In this document: in pieces, positions 17,395 to 25,700 of the stretch
How the letters are laid out: each line of letters begins with the position of its first letter
Numbering within the stretch: the stretch's first letter is position 1
Source of the DNA: Myceligenerans salitolerans
GTDB lineage: Bacteria > Actinomycetota > Actinomycetes > Actinomycetales > Cellulomonadaceae
Length of the DNA: 47,565 nucleotides
Reading direction: 5' to 3'
NCBI RefSeq assembly: GCF_017349295.1
Contig: NZ_JAFMPK010000030.1
Coordinates: forward strand, 14,862 to 62,426
Program-made: the position numbers and the translations under genes
The notes under the pieces: model-generated
Told to the model about the DNA's origin: nothing
What the model saw: the letters and a program-made list of their open reading frames with translations, nothing else
The model's database searches: none

Positions 17395-18864
17395 GTGGCG
17401 ACGACGACCAAGCGGGCCAGACCCGCGTACACGTGCACCGAGTGCGGCTGGACCACCGTGAAATGGGTCGGCCGCTGCGGGGAGTGCCAGGCCTGGGGCA
17501 CGGTGAGCGACTCCACCCCGGCCTCGGCGGGCCCCCGGACCGTCGCGGTGGCACCGACGCGGTCCGCCGCCCGGCCCATCGCCGAGATCGACGTCGAGGC
17601 CGCGCGCGCCATGCCGACGGGCGTCGGCGAGCTCGACCGGGTACTGGGCGGCGGTCTCGTCCCCGGCGCGGTCGTCCTGCTCGCCGGCGAGCCGGGCGTC
17701 GGCAAGTCCACGCTGCTGCTCGCCGTCGCCAGCAACTTCGCGACGGCCGCCACGGACGCCCCACCAGCGGGAGCCACGGCCCACGCCGCCGGAACCGCCG
17801 GCGCCGGTCGCGGCTCCTCGCGGGGCCGGAGCAGCGGGCCCCGTACCGTCCTGTACGTCACCGGCGAGGAGTCGGCGGGACAGGTCCGCCTGCGCGCCGA
17901 GCGGATCGGCGCGCTCGCCCCCAGCCTCCTCCTGGCCTCCGAGACCGATCTGGCCACCGTGCTCGGACACGTCGAGGCGGCCGCGCCCGACCTGCTCATC
18001 GTCGACAGCGTCCAGACGATCGCCTCGGCGGAGGTGGACGGCGCCCCGGGCGGTACCACCCAGGTACGTGAGGTGGCGGCAGCCCTCATCGCCGCCGCCA
18101 AGGAACGCGGCGTGCCCGTCGTGCTCGTGGGACACGTGACCAAGGACGGCACCATCGCGGGCCCGCGCACGCTGGAGCATCTGGTCGACGTGGTCTGCCA
18201 GTTCGAGGGGGACCGGCACTCACGGCTCCGCATGGTGCGCGCGGTCAAGAACCGGTACGGCCCGACCGACGAGGTCGGCTGCTTCGACCTGTCGGAGAAC
18301 GGCATCGAGGGGCTGCCGGACCCGTCCGGCCTGTTCCTCTCGCACACGGGTGCGGCCGCGCCGGGCAGCTGCGTCACCGTGACGCTCGAAGGACGCCGGC
18401 CGCTCGCCGTCGAACTGCAGTCGTTGGTGGCTCCGAGCCCGCTGTCCAACCCCCGTCGCGCCACCAGCGGCGTCGACTCCAGCCGGCTCGCGATGATCCT
18501 CGCGGTGCTGCACCGGCACGCGGGGCTCCGGGTCGCCGATCAGGACGTCTACGTCTCGACGGTGGGCGGCGCGCGGGTCGCAGAGCCCGCGGCGGACCTC
18601 GCCGCTGCCCTCGCCCTGGTCTCGGCGCGGACGGAGGAACCGCTGCCGCCCGCCACGATCGCCGTCGGCGAGGTCGGGCTCGCGGGCGACATCCGGCCGG
18701 TCACCGGACTGGAACGCCGGCTCGGCGAGGTCGCGCGGCTGGGGTACCGGCGCGCCGTCGTGCCGGCGGGAACCGGCGTCACCGCGCCGGAGGGGATGGA
18801 GCTGCTGGAGGCACAGCACATCCGGGAAGCGATGGCACTGGCACAGGCCACCCGGGGCCGGTAG
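17395..18864 (+). CDS. radA: DNA repair protein RadA
   Basis: The product is 489 aa from GTG 17395 (499 aa if ATG 17365 is used). RadA is a RecA-like, DnaB-type branch-migration ATPase used in recombinational repair. Domains: N-terminal zinc finger with C14, C17, C28 and C31; Walker A GEPGVGKST (98-106); the RadA-specific KNRYG motif; and a C-terminal Lon-protease-like domain. An Ala/Gly/Ser-rich insert of ~30 residues lies between the Walker A helix and YVTGEESAGQ, where E. coli RadA has a short loop. It is followed 106 bp later by disA, a partnership seen in many Gram-positives, where RadA modulates DisA activity. Confidence 0.95.
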   Translation: MATTTKRARPAYTCTECGWTTVKWVGRCGECQAWGTVSDSTPASAGPRTVAVAPTRSAARPIAEIDVEAARAMPTGVGELDRVLGGGLVPGAVVLLAGEPGVGKSTLLLAVASNFATAATDAPPAGATAHAAGTAGAGRGSSRGRSSGPRTVLYVTGEESAGQVRLRAERIGALAPSLLLASETDLATVLGHVEAAAPDLLIVDSVQTIASAEVDGAPGGTTQVREVAAALIAAAKERGVPVVLVGHVTKDGTIAGPRTLEHLVDVVCQFEGDRHSRLRMVRAVKNRYGPTDEVGCFDLSENGIEGLPDPSGLFLSHTGAAAPGSCVTVTLEGRRPLAVELQSLVAPSPLSNPRRATSGVDSSRLAMILAVLHRHAGLRVADQDVYVSTVGGARVAEPAADLAAALALVSARTEEPLPPATIAVGEVGLAGDIRPVTGLERRLGEVARLGYRRAVVPAGTGVTAPEGMELLEAQHIREAMALAQATRGR

Positions 18865-18958
18865 CGTGAACAGCGCGTTCATCCGGCCGGTCAGCGGCTT
18901 CCCACAGCCGTTCACGTCACGGCTTTGAAACAAACGGCTGCCGAGGCAACACACGACG

Positions 18959-18964
18959 TAGGAT
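18959..18964 (+). promoter_or_regulatory. -10 box of a probable leaderless disA promoter
   Basis: TAGGAT lies 6 nt before the GTG start of disA, and no ribosome-binding site is present. No good -35 is seen. Confidence 0.5.
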
Positions 18965-18970
18965 TTCTCC

Positions 18971-20053
18971 GTGGCCACGACACCGACGGAAGCAGACGAA
19001 CTCCTCCGCGAGACCCTGGCCGCCGTAGCGCCCGGAACGGAACTGCGTGACGGGCTCGAGCGCATTCTGCGGGGCCGCACCGGCGCCCTCATCGTGTTCG
19101 GCCTCGACGAGTCCGTCGAGGAGATGTGCTCCGGCGGTTTCGAGCTCGACGTCGAGTTCTCCGCGACCCGTCTGCGCGAGCTGTCCAAGATGGACGGCGC
19201 GGTGGTCCTCGACCGTACGGCGGGCCGCATCCGCCGCGCCGCCGTCCAGCTCCTGCCGGATCCCACCATCGAGACCTCGGAGTCCGGCACGCGGCACCGC
19301 ACCGCCCAGCGCGTCTCCAAGCAGACCGGCTTCCCCGTCATCTCGGTGAGCCAGTCGATGCGCATCGTCGCCCTCTACGTGGGCGGCAAGCGGCACGTGC
19401 TCGAGGACTCGGACACCATCCTCGGCCGCGCGAACCAGGCTCTCGCCACGCTCGAGCGCTACCGGGCCCGCCTCGACGAGGTGTCCGGAACCCTGTCGGC
19501 ACTGGAGATCGAGGACCTCGTGACCGTGCGCGACGTGTGCTCGGTCGTGCAGCGCCTCGAGATGGTCGGGCGCATCTCCGACGAGATCAAGGGCTACGTC
19601 ATCGAACTCGGCGTCGACGGCCGCCTGCTCGCGCTGCAGCTCGACGAGCTCATCGGCGACGTCGGCTCCGACCGGGAGTTCGTGATCCGGGACTACGTGC
19701 TCGGGCGCAAGGGACGAACGCTCGACCAGGTGCAGCAGGCCCTCGCCACGCTGTCGTTCCAGCAGCTCCTGGACCTGTCGCAGATCGGGCGGGTGCTGGA
19801 CATGCCCGGCGGGGGCGACGCCCTCGACGCCGCCGTCGCACCGCACGGCTACCGCCTCCTGTCCAAGGTCCCCCGGCTGCCGAACGTCACGATCGAACGA
19901 CTCGTGGCGCACTTCAGCAGCCTGCAGAAGCTCCTGGCGGCGAGCGTCGACGACCTCATGTCGGTCGACGGTGTCGGCGACCAGCGTGCTCGCGCGATCC
20001 GGGAGGGCCTGTCCCGCATGGCGGAGTCCAGCATCCTCGAGCGCTACGTCTGA
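18971..20053 (+). CDS. disA: DNA integrity scanning diadenylate cyclase DisA
   Basis: The product is 360 aa. DisA makes c-di-AMP from two ATP and scans DNA for branched structures. The N-terminal DAC domain carries the catalytic D75-G76-A77 (KMDGAVVL) and R108-H109-R110 (GTRHRTA). A helical spine domain follows, and the C-terminus holds helix-hairpin-helix DNA-binding motifs ([19 protein letters not shown]). All catalytic residues are present, so it should be active. GTG 18971 is used; a -10-like TAGGAT 6 nt upstream suggests a leaderless transcript independent of radA. Confidence 0.96.
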   Translation: MATTPTEADELLRETLAAVAPGTELRDGLERILRGRTGALIVFGLDESVEEMCSGGFELDVEFSATRLRELSKMDGAVVLDRTAGRIRRAAVQLLPDPTIETSESGTRHRTAQRVSKQTGFPVISVSQSMRIVALYVGGKRHVLEDSDTILGRANQALATLERYRARLDEVSGTLSALEIEDLVTVRDVCSVVQRLEMVGRISDEIKGYVIELGVDGRLLALQLDELIGDVGSDREFVIRDYVLGRKGRTLDQVQQALATLSFQQLLDLSQIGRVLDMPGGGDALDAAVAPHGYRLLSKVPRLPNVTIERLVAHFSSLQKLLAASVDDLMSVDGVGDQRARAIREGLSRMAESSILERYV

Positions 20054-20058
20054 CGGTC

Positions 20059-20757
20059 CTACCGGTCCGTGCCCGACGGCGACGGGCTCGGCGTCGCCGA
20101 CGGCTCGCCGCGCTTCGTCCCCTTCTGGTCCGACGACTTCGACGGGGACGGGCTCGGCTCCGGCGGTTCGGGCCTGGTCAGCTGCACCACCTGGCTGGCC
20201 GCGCCCTGGACGTCGGCCACCGTCACCCGTGCGCTGTAGACGCCGGGCTCGATGGGCTTGTCCACGCGCTCGCACCCGGGTGCGGAACGGACGTCGGACC
20301 ACCGCACCTCCTGCGTGTCGACGGACCCGGAACCGAGCAGCAGCATGCGCTCGCCCGTGTCGTCGCAGTCCGCGGACGACCACACCCGCTCGGCGTCCGG
20401 CCCCGTCTCACCGGCCCACACCGTCACGGCGCGGTTGGTGTCGCCCCCGTCGACGAGACACGGCGTCGCGCCGTCGTTCCTGAGCGTCACGGTGAACACC
20501 ACCGGCTCCCCCGCGGTGAAGGTGGTGCGGTCCGCCGCGAGCCGCACGTCCAGATCGTCCGCATCGCAGGTCCTGCCGTTCCCGTCCGGATCCGCCGGCG
20601 CCGGCGGATGGACCTTGGCCTCGCTCACGATCGGTGCCGGCTCCTGCGGCCACAGCGCGGGCACCACCAGAGCCCCCGCCACGACCACCACCGCGAGGAC
20701 CACCACGACCACCAGGGCCCGGCGACGCCCGCCGACCCCCGCCTCCCTTGCCTGCAC
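20059..20757 (-). CDS. Membrane-anchored extracytoplasmic beta-domain protein of unknown function
   Basis: The product is 232 aa. A short basic N-terminus and a very hydrophobic Val-rich segment (about 13-35) are followed by an extracytoplasmic immunoglobulin-like domain (FTAGEPVVFTVTLRNDG) with four cysteines, enough for two disulfides. The tail is Pro/Ser-rich (PEPPEPSPSPS) and ends in a charged, disordered stretch. GTG 20757 is preceded by GGGGAG at a normal distance; the ATG at 21135 lies within mutY on the opposite strand and is unlikely. Convergent with disA, divergent from mutY. No family assigned. Confidence 0.7.
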   Translation of the reverse strand: MQAREAGVGGRRRALVVVVVLAVVVVAGALVVPALWPQEPAPIVSEAKVHPPAPADPDGNGRTCDADDLDVRLAADRTTFTAGEPVVFTVTLRNDGATPCLVDGGDTNRAVTVWAGETGPDAERVWSSADCDDTGERMLLLGSGSVDTQEVRWSDVRSAPGCERVDKPIEPGVYSARVTVADVQGAASQVVQLTRPEPPEPSPSPSKSSDQKGTKRGEPSATPSPSPSGTDR

Positions 20758-20905
20758 CGGCTCTCCCCACGGTCCCGACCACGATCGACGGTATCCACAG
20801 TAGGCAACTACCTCCGTGCCCCCGCGGAGGCCGCGCCGCCCGGAGGTACTTCCTCGCTCCGCCGCGCGACCCGGCGAGCACGGCATCTCCGAGAGGAGAG
20901 AATGG

Positions 20906-21844
20906 GTGCCCGTGACCTCCTCCCCCACCGGGCACGCCGTCCTGCGTGCCGCTGTCACCGACTGGTTCGCCCGCGCCGCCCGCGACCTGCCGTGGCGTGC
21001 CCCGGACCGCACTCCCTGGGGCGTCCTCGTGAGCGAGGTGATGCTGCAGCAGACCCCCGTGGTGCGCGTCGAGCCCGCCTGGCGGTCGTGGATGGAACGG
21101 TGGCCCGAGCCCGCCGACCTCGCCCGCGCCGACACCGCCGACGTGCTGCGCGCCTGGGGCCGGCTGGGTTATCCCCGGCGTGCCCTGCGGCTGCAGGAGT
21201 GTGCCGTCGCCGTGGTCGAGCGGCACGCCGGCGTCGTCCCGAACACGGAGGAGGAGCTGCGCGCGCTGCCGGGCGTCGGTGAGTACACCGCCGCGGCCGT
21301 GCTCGCGTTCGCGTTCGGACGGCGCGCCGTCGTCGTCGACACCAACGTGCGTCGCGTCCTGGCACGTACCGTCGGCGGCACGGCCCTGCCCGCGCCGTCG
21401 TACACGGCGGCCGAGCGCGCCCTCGCGACGGCGATCGCGCCGGCCGACGACGCCGAGGCCGCCCGCTGGGCCGCCGCGTCCATGGAGCTCGGCGCCCTCG
21501 TCTGCACCGCCCGCTCCCCGCGGTGCGACGACTGCCCGGTGGCCGGCCTCTGCGCCTGGCGGGCCGCAGGCTCACCACCCGACGAGCACGCGGGCCGCCG
21601 TCGTACCCAGGCATGGCACGGGACCGACCGGCAGTGCCGCGGCCGTGTCATGGCGACGCTTCGCGCCGCGGACGGGCCCGTGGACCGCGCCGTCGTCGTC
21701 GCGGCGTGGGTTCCCGGAGCCGGGTCGATGACCGGCGGCGATGCCGCCGCTCGTCTGGCTCAGCTGGACCGTGCCGTCGCGGGCCTCATCGAGGACGGGC
21801 TGGCGGAACAGGACTCCACGGGCCGCCTCCACCTCCCGCGGTAG
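20906..21844 (+). CDS. mutY: A/G-specific adenine DNA glycosylase MutY, without NUDIX-like domain
   Basis: The product is 312 aa. It removes adenine mispaired with 8-oxoguanine. Catalytic E44 (SEVMLQQTPV), the helix-hairpin-helix LPGVGEYTAAAVL and the catalytic D145 (VVVDTNVRR) are present. The [4Fe-4S] cluster ligands are C200, C207, C210 and C216 (spacing 6-2-5). The ~95 residues after the cluster do not look like the MutT-related 8-oxoG-recognition domain of E. coli MutY; they resemble a short winged-helix tail ending GLAEQDSTGRLHL. GTG 20906 has AGGAGAG about 7 nt upstream. Confidence 0.93.
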   Translation: MPVTSSPTGHAVLRAAVTDWFARAARDLPWRAPDRTPWGVLVSEVMLQQTPVVRVEPAWRSWMERWPEPADLARADTADVLRAWGRLGYPRRALRLQECAVAVVERHAGVVPNTEEELRALPGVGEYTAAAVLAFAFGRRAVVVDTNVRRVLARTVGGTALPAPSYTAAERALATAIAPADDAEAARWAAASMELGALVCTARSPRCDDCPVAGLCAWRAAGSPPDEHAGRRRTQAWHGTDRQCRGRVMATLRAADGPVDRAVVVAAWVPGAGSMTGGDAAARLAQLDRAVAGLIEDGLAEQDSTGRLHLPR

Positions 21845-21848
21845 ACAC

Positions 21849-23609
21849 CTACGACAGCCGCAGCGGCTGCCACGGCGCGACCCGGTCGGCTCCGCGCACC
21901 GCCTCCTCCGCGGTCTCGTCGTCGGGGGCGCGCAGCGCCGCCAGCTCCGCGTCGATCCGGCTGCGCCAGGCGTCGATCTCCCGCTGCCGCGCGGTGTCGT
22001 CCCAGCCCAGAAGCGGCGCGACGACGTCGGCCACCTCGGTGGCGGCATCGAGGCCGCGGTCCGGGACCTCGTAGACGAGCCGCGTGCGGTGCGCGAGCAC
22101 GTCCTCCAGGTGCAGCGCGCCCTCGTGCGTCACGGCGTGGTGGACCTCCGCGCGCAGGTAGGCGGGCGCGTGCTCCAGCGGGCGCGCGAGAGCGGGGTCG
22201 GCCTCGCACAGCTCCACGAGGTCGGTGAGGTTGGACCCGTAGCGGTGCAGCAGGTGGTCGACCATCGGCGGATTCCAGCCGAACCGCTTCGCCCATGCCC
22301 GGGCCTGACGCTGGACCGCCCTGAGGCCGACCGCACCCGTGAGCGGGATCTGGTGGGTGATGCTCGGCAGTGCGGCCGCTCGCTGCCCGATGGCGAAGTC
22401 GACGGCGTCCTTCGCCATCACCCGGTACGTGGTGAGCTTGCCGCCCGCGATCACGGTGAGCCCCGCCGTGGGTGACGCGACAGTGTGCTCGCGCGACACC
22501 TTGGCGCTCGACGTGCCGGCCTTCGTACCCGGCTGGAGCAGGGGCCGCAGCCCCGCGTAGGTGCCGATGACGTCTTCGCGCGTGAGCGGATGCGCGAGGA
22601 CGGAATTGGCACGGTCGAGCACGTAGTCCACGTCGGCGCTGGTCGCGACCGGGTTCACGGGGTCGAGGTGCCACGGCGTGTCCGTGGTGCCGATGATCCA
22701 GTACCGCGACCACGGGATCACGAACAGCACCGACTTCTCCGTCTGCAGGATCAGCCCGGCACGGCCCTGGATGCGGTCACGGGGCACCACGAGATGGATG
22801 CCCTTCGAGGCGAGCACGTGAAGACCGCCCGCCGGACCGTCCGGCTGGCCGGCCAGTTCCTGCGTCTCCTCGGTCCAGACGCCGGTCGCGTTGATCACCG
22901 CCCGCGCACGGACCGTGATCTCACGGCCCGTCTCCAGGTCGACGACGACGGCACCGTTCACGGCGCCCGTGCTTCCCTGCGTCAGCTCCACCACCTGGGT
23001 ACGGCTCGCGACGTGCGCACCGTAGGACGCCGCGGTCCGCACCAGCGTGGTCACGAGGCGCGCGTCGTCGACCGAGGCATCCCAGTACTGCACGGCTCCG
23101 ACGGCGGCGTCGTGCGCGAGGTCGGGGAACTTCGCCTCCATCTGAGCCCTGGTCAGGTGGCGGTGGAAGGGCATCGGACGGCGGCCGGGCGTCAGGGTCG
23201 CGAGGATGTCGTACAGGGCGATACCGGTCCCGACGTACGCGCGCTCCCAGACGCGGTGCTCCAGCGGGTAGAGGAACGGCACCGGCCGGACCAGGTGCGG
23301 CGCCAGCTCGCGCAACAGCAGGTCCCGCTCGGTGAGAGCCTCGTGCACGAGCTCGAAGTCGAGCATCTGCAGGTAGCGCAGGCCGCCGTGGACCAGCTTG
23401 CTGCTGCGGCTGGAGGTGCCCTGGGCCCAGTCCTGCGCCTCGACGAGGGCGGTCGACAGACCGCGGGTCACCGCGTCGAGCGCGATGCCCGCGCCGGTCA
23501 CGCCGCCGCCGACGACCAGCACGTCGAGCTCGGCGGCGATGTCCGTGCTCGCTTCGAGGGTGGCCAGGGTCTGCGCTCGGGAATCCGCGGTCAGCCGGGT
23601 CGATGCCAT
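21849..23609 (-). CDS. glpD: FAD-dependent glycerol-3-phosphate dehydrogenase
   Basis: The product is 586 aa. It oxidises sn-glycerol 3-phosphate to dihydroxyacetone phosphate at the membrane and passes electrons to quinone. The FAD-binding Rossmann motif VVGGGVTGAGIALDAVTRG lies near residue 31, followed by the family stretch GTSSRSSKLVHGGLRYL, and the C-terminal DAO_C region (LTDLVELCEADP) is present. The ATG at 23609 fits the family N-terminus; a longer frame upstream runs antisense to the argA-type gene. It ends 4 bp from mutY (convergent) and is divergent from the acetyltransferase gene. Confidence 0.93.
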   Translation of the reverse strand: MASTRLTADSRAQTLATLEASTDIAAELDVLVVGGGVTGAGIALDAVTRGLSTALVEAQDWAQGTSSRSSKLVHGGLRYLQMLDFELVHEALTERDLLLRELAPHLVRPVPFLYPLEHRVWERAYVGTGIALYDILATLTPGRRPMPFHRHLTRAQMEAKFPDLAHDAAVGAVQYWDASVDDARLVTTLVRTAASYGAHVASRTQVVELTQGSTGAVNGAVVVDLETGREITVRARAVINATGVWTEETQELAGQPDGPAGGLHVLASKGIHLVVPRDRIQGRAGLILQTEKSVLFVIPWSRYWIIGTTDTPWHLDPVNPVATSADVDYVLDRANSVLAHPLTREDVIGTYAGLRPLLQPGTKAGTSSAKVSREHTVASPTAGLTVIAGGKLTTYRVMAKDAVDFAIGQRAAALPSITHQIPLTGAVGLRAVQRQARAWAKRFGWNPPMVDHLLHRYGSNLTDLVELCEADPALARPLEHAPAYLRAEVHHAVTHEGALHLEDVLAHRTRLVYEVPDRGLDAATEVADVVAPLLGWDDTARQREIDAWRSRIDAELAALRAPDDETAEEAVRGADRVAPWQPLRLS

Positions 23610-23669
23610 ATCGACAACCCACCACGGGACGGGGACTGTGGCAAGAGGAGCGCGCGTACTGTGGGCGGC

Positions 23670-24212
23670 GTGACCGTGAACATCAGGCCCGCCCGGCCGG
23701 CGGACGTACGGGCGATCCGCGCTCTCGTGGAGCCGTACGCCCAGCAGCGGATCCTGCTGGCCAAGGAGTGGGTGGGGTACTACGAGGCGGTCCAGGAGTT
23801 CCTGGTCGCCGAGGTCTCCGCGGACGACGACGGCCCTGCGGCCGGGCCGGCAGACCCCGCGACGCCCGCCGTCGTCGGCTGCGGCGCGCTGCACGTCATG
23901 TGGGAGGACCTCGCGGAGATCCGCACGCTGGCCGTCGACCCGGCCTCGCGCGGGCGGCGTGTTGGACACCAGCTCGTGGAAGGCCTGCTCGACCGGGCCC
24001 GTGACCTCGGCCTGCGCCGGGTCTTCTGCCTGACGTTCGAGGTGGAGTTCTTCCGCAAGCACGGCTTCGAGGAGATCGACAGCACACCGGTCAGCCTCGA
24101 CGTCTACACCGAACTGCTGCGTTCCCACGACGACGGCGTCGCCGAGTTCCTCGACCTGGCCCGCGTGAAGCCCAACACCCTGGGCAACTCCCGCATGCTC
24201 CTCGAGCTGTGA
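23670..24212 (+). CDS. argA: N-acetylglutamate synthase of the mycobacterial (Rv2747) type
   Basis: The product is 180 aa, a single-domain GNAT acetyltransferase. It follows M. tuberculosis Rv2747 over nearly its whole length (YEAVQEF, VVGCGALHV, EIRTLAVDP, VFCLTFEVEFF, VKPNTLGNSRMLL), so it probably acetylates L-glutamate in arginine synthesis. An Asp/Ala/Pro-rich insert of ~17 residues follows FLVAEVSAD. GTG 23670 is used because TACTGT (23657-23662) lies 7 nt upstream and no ribosome-binding site fits, pointing to a leaderless start. The gene symbol rests on similarity to Rv2747, not on the E. coli enzyme. Confidence 0.88.
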   Translation: MTVNIRPARPADVRAIRALVEPYAQQRILLAKEWVGYYEAVQEFLVAEVSADDDGPAAGPADPATPAVVGCGALHVMWEDLAEIRTLAVDPASRGRRVGHQLVEGLLDRARDLGLRRVFCLTFEVEFFRKHGFEEIDSTPVSLDVYTELLRSHDDGVAEFLDLARVKPNTLGNSRMLLEL

Positions 24213-24241
24213 CGCGCGTCGACCACGAGGTCGACGGCTCT

Positions 24242-24247
24242 TAGGGT
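24242..24247 (+). promoter_or_regulatory. -10 box of a probable leaderless promoter
   Basis: TAGGGT lies 6 nt before the GTG at 24254, with no ribosome-binding site. Confidence 0.45.
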
Positions 24248-24253
24248 GGGGGC

Positions 24254-25558
24254 GTGTCCATCAGCTACACCCTGCCCGGCGTCCATGTCACCGATCGCAC
24301 CGTCGAGGTCCCGCTCGACTGGTCGGATCCCGACGACGGGCGCACGCTGACCGTCTTCTTCCGCGAACTCGTCGACCCCACGAAGCGGCGGGACGACCTT
24401 CCGCTGCTCGTCTTCCTGCAGGGCGGCCCCGGCGGCAAGGGACCCCGCCCCACAGGCCCGGACGGCTGGGTCGGCTCGGCGCTCGAGCGTTTCCGCGTGG
24501 TACTGCTCGACCAGCGCGGGACGGGCCGTTCGACGGCGGTCCGCGCGGAGGCGCTGAACGCCCTCGGCGACGCGGGCGCCCAGGCCGAGTACCTCACGCA
24601 CTTCCGTGGGGACGCCATCGTCCGCGACGCCGAGTACATCCGCGACTCCGTCTACGAGGGCAGGCGCTGGACGACCCTCGGCCAGTCGTACGGCGGGTTC
24701 ATCACGATGACGTACCTGTCGCTGGCACCCGAGGGCGTGAACGCGAGCCTGGTGACGGGCGGACTGCCCAGCCTCACGGCGTCGGCCCGCGAGGTGTACG
24801 AGCGCACACAGCCGCGCGTCGCCGGCAAGAACGCCCGGTTCCGCGCACGCTACCCGCACGCCGCGGGGCTGCTCGGGCGGATCGCCGACCGGCTCGCCGC
24901 CGGCGACACCACGCTGCCCGACGGCACCCCGCTCGGCGTCCGCCGCCTGCAGAGCCTGGGCATGGACTTCGGCATGGGCCCGGGCTTCGAGCGCGTCCAC
25001 TGGATGCTCGACGAGGCCTTCGACGGACGCACCCACGACGCGGACCTCACCGAGACGTTCCTGTCGTCCGTCGCCACGGCGACGGACTTCGTGGGCCGAC
25101 CCCTCTACGCCGTGCTGCACGAGTCCATCTACGCCCAGTCCCACACGGGCGCGACGGCCTGGGCGGCGCAGTCGGTCCGTGACACGGACCCCGCGTTCGC
25201 GCAGGACGCCCGCCCGTTGCTGCTGACGGGCGAGATGATCTATCCCTGGATGTTCGAGGAGATCGCGGCGCTCCGGCCGTTCGCCGCCGCGGCCGACGCC
25301 CTCGCCGCCAAGGAAAACTGGGACGACCTGTACGACCTCGACCGGCTGGCCTCGAACGAGATCCCCGTCGAGGCCGCCGTCTATCACGACGACATGTTCG
25401 TGGACGCGGACCTCTCCCTGGCGACAGCCGGCCACGTCGGCAACACGGAAGCCTGGGTGACGAACGAGTTCGAGCACGACGGGCTGCGCGTCGGCAATAC
25501 GTTCGCCACCCTTCTGGACCGCCTCGACGCCCGCGGCGGGCCGCTGCGCCGTCCATGA
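24254..25558 (+). CDS. Proline iminopeptidase-like alpha/beta hydrolase (S33)
   Basis: The product is 434 aa, an alpha/beta hydrolase of peptidase family S33. The oxyanion motif GGPGG is near residues 57-61, followed by VVLLDQRGTGRS (82-93) and the nucleophile S145 in GQSYGG. The C-terminal YHDDMFVD supplies the acid and GHVGNTEAW a His near the expected catalytic position. Members release N-terminal proline or other residues from small peptides. There is no signal peptide, so it is cytoplasmic. It follows argA by 41 bp with its own -10-like box, so the two need not form an operon. Confidence 0.88.
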   Translation: MSISYTLPGVHVTDRTVEVPLDWSDPDDGRTLTVFFRELVDPTKRRDDLPLLVFLQGGPGGKGPRPTGPDGWVGSALERFRVVLLDQRGTGRSTAVRAEALNALGDAGAQAEYLTHFRGDAIVRDAEYIRDSVYEGRRWTTLGQSYGGFITMTYLSLAPEGVNASLVTGGLPSLTASAREVYERTQPRVAGKNARFRARYPHAAGLLGRIADRLAAGDTTLPDGTPLGVRRLQSLGMDFGMGPGFERVHWMLDEAFDGRTHDADLTETFLSSVATATDFVGRPLYAVLHESIYAQSHTGATAWAAQSVRDTDPAFAQDARPLLLTGEMIYPWMFEEIAALRPFAAAADALAAKENWDDLYDLDRLASNEIPVEAAVYHDDMFVDADLSLATAGHVGNTEAWVTNEFEHDGLRVGNTFATLLDRLDARGGPLRRP

Positions 25559-25617
25559 TCGGGCCGGTGTCCGCCACGGCGGCGAGCGGCGAGCCGGTCC
25601 GCGGCGACTTCGCCTCT

Positions 25618-25637
25618 GGTGTGATGTGGCTCACACC
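25618..25637 (+). promoter_or_regulatory. CRP/GlxR-type binding site
   Basis: GGTGTGATGTGGCTCACACC contains the exact CRP/GlxR consensus TGTGA-N6-TCACA with 7-bp perfect arms. It lies about 65 bp before the dicarboxylate transporter start and close to the -10-like TATGGT (25640-25645). A cAMP-responsive regulator probably controls this gene; whether it activates or represses cannot be told. Confidence 0.75.
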
Positions 25638-25700
25638 GTTATGGTGCCAATAGCGCGATTTGTTCCTGACCCAATGGCGGGTCCACCACGGGAGGTCCGC

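Noticed and set aside
18906-18924. Hairpin AGCCGT/ACGGCT between radA and disA as a terminator
   Set aside because: Only a 6-bp stem with a 7-nt loop and two T residues; too weak to support.
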